A stretch of 9,808 nt of DNA, from NCBI GenBank assembly GCA_031288455.1, contig JAITRI010000043.1, positions 1 to 9,808 of the forward strand, in the 5' to 3' direction. Positions 7,702-9,808 of this stretch are shown one piece after another. The stretch comes from Puniceicoccales bacterium. GTDB lineage: Bacteria > Verrucomicrobiota > Verrucomicrobiia > Opitutales > JAIRKQ01. The position numbers and the translations under genes were made by a program. The notes under the pieces are model-generated. The model was not told where the DNA came from. It ran no database searches and was given only the letters and a program-made list of their open reading frames with translations. The stretch's first letter is position 1. Every line of letters begins with the position of its first letter.

Positions 7702-8664
7702 TCACCGGTGAACATCAAATAATTCACCCTGCCCGCAGCTCCCGTATCTGCTGCATGCCGTTTTCAGCAGCGCACTCAGCTGCAGCTTCTTCAGCAGCGC
7801 GAACACGTCCTCTGGACTGCGGAGAATTTTTGCTTCCGGAAGTGCGACCAATGCGTCGCAATCCAATGGAGTGGCAGCTCCAGGAGAGTTTTCGCAGCAC
7901 TGCGCCGTTGACAGCGCTATTAGTTTTCGGTTGCGGACGATGAGGCCCTCCGACGCACGCAGCGATTCCCTTATCCTGTCGGAAGAGACTTTGTGGAGAT
8001 TTTTTAGCAAATTATCGACGCTTCCGAATTCATTCAGTAGACGCTCAGCCCTCTTCTCCCCCACTCCGTCGACGCCGGATATGTTGTCGGAAGCATCCCC
8101 CAGCAGCGACAGATAGTCGACAATCTGCTCCGGAAAGATGCCGAATTTTTCCTTCACGCCGCCTCTGTCTAGAATTCTCCACGTTCCCTTTGCGTCCGCC
8201 GCCGGAGGCAGCATCTGGAATATGTTTTCTCCGACGCACTGGGCGAAATCCTTATCTCCGCTGGCGATGTATGCGGTGGCATTGCTTTCGCTGAGCCGTT
8301 TCGCAAACGCAGCCAGCAGATCGTCCGCTTCTATCCCCTCCTTTGAAACGATGTAATATCCGTGCGCGACCGACAGCAGGTGCAAATATTCCAATTGCGA
8401 TTTCAGGGCGTCCGGCATCGCCTTTCTGTTTGCCTTGTACGTTGACAAAACTTCTTTTCTCGCGGCGGACCCACCGGCATCGAAAAAAACACAGACCGCA
8501 TTTGGCGTAACCATGTCTTCCAATTTCCACAGCGACCTTACCCATCCGTGTACAGCATTTACCGGCAACCCGTCGGACGTCGTCATCTGCGGAACACCGT
8601 AGAAACAGCGAAAGGCCATATTATGCCCGTCGACCAATAGCCACGTCTCTCTATTGCGCTCCAT
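7702..8664 (-). CDS. Stand-alone 5'-3' exonuclease (DNA polymerase I N-domain type, FEN-like)
   Basis: The 320-residue protein corresponds to the 5' nuclease domain of DNA polymerase I without polymerase domains. It is expected to cut 5' flaps and RNA primers. Acidic metal-binding residues are all present: Asp12 (LLVDGHN), Asp62 (VFFDAGG), Glu112, Asp114 and Asp115 (EGIEADDL), Asp137 and Asp139 (SGDKDF), and Asp190 and Asp193 (LLGDASDN). The helical-arch residues STYKANRK (74-81) are typical. The H3TH DNA-binding motif follows at GVDGVGEKRAERLL (197-210). The C-terminal 80 residues are less conserved and end in GELFDVHR. The start at 8664 overlaps the upstream gene by 14 bp and has GGAAA about 10 bases before it. 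It may supplement or replace the exonuclease activity of PolA; polA itself is not in view. It is not assigned to xni because length and C-terminus differ from ExoIX. Confidence 0.93.
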   Translation of the reverse strand: MERNRETWLLVDGHNMAFRCFYGVPQMTTSDGLPVNAVHGWVRSLWKLEDMVTPNAVCVFFDAGGSAARKEVLSTYKANRKAMPDALKSQLEYLHLLSVAHGYYIVSKEGIEADDLLAAFAKRLSESNATAYIASGDKDFAQCVGENIFQMLPPAADAKGTWRILDRGGVKEKFGIFPEQIVDYLSLLGDASDNISGVDGVGEKRAERLLNEFGSVDNLLKNLHKVSSDRIRESLRASEGLIVRNRKLIALSTAQCCENSPGAATPLDCDALVALPEAKILRSPEDVFALLKKLQLSALLKTACSRYGSCGQGELFDVHR

Positions 8665-9310
8665 TGCCGATGTTTCCGATGGTGCTCGATTCGCCGGAGG
8701 CTATCGGTTTCAATGCCGCACGTTGTATTCCGATAAAATTTTCATTGGTGACCGGGAACGAACAAACTTCCGCGGGCGATGAAAACCAAAAGTTCCCGAT
8801 TTTGCAAAACAGCAGATGAAAACCTCCCTTCACTTCCAGCGGTCCGCCAACGGAAAATCTATCGCCGGAGAGAATGTTTTCCAACTGTGGCCTATCTTCA
8901 TAGACGTAAACATCGGATAAGTTGCGCACCGCGGAGATGTGTATCGGCCCGAGAATATTGTCGGACATCACATCGTCCATCGGATGCAATTCTCCCACTA
9001 TCTGCTGCCTATCGGTATCCCTGAAGACACTCACCGTGTGCGCATCAACGGGACCTATGTCATATTTCAAAGTTGGCATTGAAACGCGCAGAGTGACATT
9101 TTCGGCGGTCGGAACAAAAAATCCAGCGGATGTGCCACGTTCGATGCCATCGCCGTCATCGGCGAACGACACGTAGGGCGTGGAATGTTCTGCCATGCGC
9201 AATGGCTTTGCCCCCGGAGTTACGCAAAGCACGCACAGCAGCGCGAACGCAGCCGAGATCAATGCCGCCATTAGATCACGTCTCCACTCAGCTGCACAAA
9301 CCACACGCAT
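8651..9310 (-). CDS. Membrane-anchored or exported protein of unknown function
   Basis: I do not recognise this protein of about 219 residues. From the ATG at 9310 it begins MRVVCAAEWRRDL, then a hydrophobic segment (LISAAFALLCVLCV, about 17-30). This fits a signal anchor or a signal peptide with a positive n-region. The remainder is extended, rich in Val, Ser, Gly and Asp, with few helices and a C-terminal tail of small polar residues (SGESSTIGNIGNG). That suggests a periplasmic beta-rich domain. Starts considered: GTG at 9376 (241 residues, inside a palindrome), ATG at 9310 (preceded by GGGAA at 3 bases) and ATG at 9271 (preceded by GGAG). The 9310 start agrees with the nearby promoter candidate. 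Its 3' end overlaps the exonuclease start by 14 bp, so translation is probably coupled although the functions look unrelated. Confidence 0.7.
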   Translation of the reverse strand: MRVVCAAEWRRDLMAALISAAFALLCVLCVTPGAKPLRMAEHSTPYVSFADDGDGIERGTSAGFFVPTAENVTLRVSMPTLKYDIGPVDAHTVSVFRDTDRQQIVGELHPMDDVMSDNILGPIHISAVRNLSDVYVYEDRPQLENILSGDRFSVGGPLEVKGGFHLLFCKIGNFWFSSPAEVCSFPVTNENFIGIQRAALKPIASGESSTIGNIGNGAQ

Positions 9311-9329
9311 ATTTCCCACGTACGCCGCA

Positions 9330-9357
9330 ATGACAAGGAGCTTTTGGCACATGTCAA
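9330..9357 (-). promoter_or_regulatory. Candidate promoter of the exported protein/exonuclease pair
   Basis: On the minus strand a full-consensus TTGACA (9357-9352) is 16 bp from TGTCAT (9335-9330, 4 of 6). Transcription would start near 9323, leaving a short leader of about 12 bases before ATG 9310, including GGGAA. The match supports the 9310 start over the GTG at 9376. The -10 element is only moderate. Confidence 0.45.
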
Positions 9358-9499
9358 CAGATTTCTCCGCGCACACGTGCGCCGTTAACTTCGCGGCAGC
9401 CCGTAAATTTCAGGCGAGATGTCACGTCTTTGGCGTGCACCAATGGAGTAGAAGTGACATCATCCGATCTGATATGCAAATCACAGTGGCGGAGTTGCT

Positions 9500-9565
9500 G
9501 CGGTGGCAATTGGTGACTGGATGCCACCGCCGCCGGCGTCTCTAGGATGTGGTACACCGGCGGCG
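9500..9565. repeat. Two overlapping, mutually exclusive 9-bp inverted repeats
   Basis: Stem A pairs GCGGTGGCA (9500-9508) with TGCCACCGC (9522-9530), loop 13. Stem B pairs CGCCGCCGG (9528-9536) with CCGGCGGCG (9557-9565), loop 20. Both are perfect and GC-rich. They share bases 9528-9530, so both full stems cannot form in the same molecule. This resembles the switching hairpins of an attenuator or riboswitch, but neither stem is directly followed by a T run on either strand. Confidence 0.75.
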
Positions 9566-9579
9566 ATGACAAATTTTCC

Positions 9580-9618
9580 AAAAAACTCACTCGCTGTCTT
9601 TTTTGCGGCTCACTGAGT
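9580..9618 (-). terminator. Weak terminator-like hairpin after the outer-membrane protein gene
   Basis: On the minus strand ACTCA (9618-9614) can pair with TGAGT (9589-9585), directly followed by six T (9585-9580, sharing the last base of the stem). The stem is only 5 bp with a long loop, so as an intrinsic terminator it is poor. It is listed because of its position about 100 bp past the stop codon of the upstream gene. Confidence 0.2.
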
Positions 9619-9720
9619 GCCTTTTTGGATCCAAATCGATGCTTTTTAGAAATTTTTCACTATTTTTTCATTTTTCTGTGATTTTTTTGAAAATTTCCTT
9701 GCGTTGCTGATGATTTCGCA

Positions 9721-9808
9721 TCAGAAGGAGTATCCGAGCGAGGTGTTGAGGGAGACGTTGTGGAACCGCTTCCCGAAGTGTGCCGATAGCGTGCCGGAGA
9801 CTTCGAAG
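9721..9808 (-). CDS. C-terminus of an outer-membrane beta-barrel (autotransporter-like) protein, 5' part outside the window
   Basis: Only the last 28 codons and the TGA stop (9723-9721) are visible, beginning FEVSGTLSAHFGKRF and ending NTSLGYSF. The end has the pattern known for proteins inserted by the BAM complex: a terminal Phe, Tyr at the third position from the end, Leu at the fifth and ninth, with polar residues between. The segment before it also alternates like a transmembrane beta strand. This fits the last two strands of an autotransporter or porin barrel; which family cannot be told from so little. The stop codon lies inside a small inverted repeat, CTGATG-ATTTCG-CATCAG (9707-9724). 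Confidence 0.75.
   Translation of the reverse strand, partial: FEVSGTLSAHFGKRFHNVSLNTSLGYSF

Larger units (their letters stand above)
9311..9720. other. Spacer of about 410 bp with several inverted repeats and an A/T-rich block
   Basis: No convincing gene is seen here. From left to right it holds: the promoter candidate at 9330-9357; a palindrome GCGCAC-AC-GTGCGC at 9369-9382; an 8-bp inverted repeat GATGTCAC (9418-9425)/GTGACATC (9454-9461) with an inner TTGG/CCAA; two mutually exclusive 9-bp stems at 9500-9565; a weak terminator-like element at 9580-9618; and a strongly A/T-rich stretch at 9640-9700 with many T runs on the plus strand. Short open frames on both strands cross it, but none has a start signal or recognisable product. 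It separates the outer-membrane protein gene from the next minus-strand gene. Confidence 0.7.

Noticed and set aside
7350..7727. Minus-strand frame after the exonuclease, containing a Gly/Ser/Val-rich stretch like a beta-helix (GDSAVISGTVLSGSVTV)
   Set aside because: Its last 215 bases lie antisense to the kinase HATPase domain, whose frame is certainly real. The open part at 7566-7701 is a GC-rich spacer between convergent genes. A short gene remnant cannot be fully excluded.
7707..7728. Inverted repeat GGTGAA/TTCACC near the exonuclease stop codon
   Set aside because: A 6-bp stem with a 10-base loop and no T run on either strand. Too weak to call a terminator.
9354..9590. Minus-strand 78-codon frame upstream of the exported protein, and plus-strand frame 9180-9545
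   Set aside because: Both run across the inverted repeats, have no start signal or recognisable composition, and the plus-strand one overlaps a better gene.
9640..9700. T-run-rich block as a possible origin or regulatory array
   Set aside because: No repeated unit or box pattern such as DnaA sites is seen. It is treated as plain A/T-rich spacer.

Overview
The window reads as chromosomal DNA of a Gram-negative bacterium. It carries kdsA, a gene for the Kdo sugar of lipopolysaccharide. At the right edge it carries the last 28 residues of an outer-membrane beta-barrel protein ending in Phe. The lineage cannot be fixed from the sequence alone. A Verrucomicrobiota/PVC-type origin is a guess, from a stand-alone 5'-3' exonuclease and a soluble PAS histidine kinase beside housekeeping genes. 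Most genes lie on the minus strand. Clear Shine-Dalgarno sequences are scarce, so several start codons are uncertain.

Layout from the left. Positions 1-1468 (minus) hold the first 489 codons of priA, the replication-restart helicase, cut by the window edge. Three bases upstream lies pit (1472-2728, minus), a PiT-family phosphate transporter. Between pit and the next gene is a spacer with a perfect tandem 22-bp repeat and a good sigma70-like promoter reading right. That promoter serves an unrecognised gene of about 161 residues (2997-3482, plus), whose 3' end overlaps kdsA tail to tail by 17 bp.

kdsA (3466-4368, minus) overlaps the end of a 649-residue phosphohexomutase (4337-6286, minus) by 32 bp, so the two look like one operon. 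Divergent from it is a cytosolic PAS/HisKA/HATPase histidine kinase (6321-7565, plus) with no response regulator in view. Two oppositely directed promoter candidates interleave around 6338-6387.

The right part is minus strand again: a stand-alone 5'-3' exonuclease (7702-8664), overlapped by 14 bp by a membrane-anchored or exported protein of unknown function (8651-9310). Then comes a spacer of about 410 bp (9311-9720) rich in inverted repeats, including two 9-bp stems that share bases and so exclude each other. The beta-barrel C-terminus (9721-9808) closes the window.

Functionally this is mainly housekeeping: replication restart, phosphate uptake, sugar-phosphate and LPS precursor metabolism, one sensor kinase and DNA repair. 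No mobile element, CRISPR array, tRNA or rRNA was seen, and no clearly new defence or biosynthetic system stands out. The best leads are the structured spacer at 9418-9565, the tandem repeat at 2854-2897, and the two genes of unknown function.
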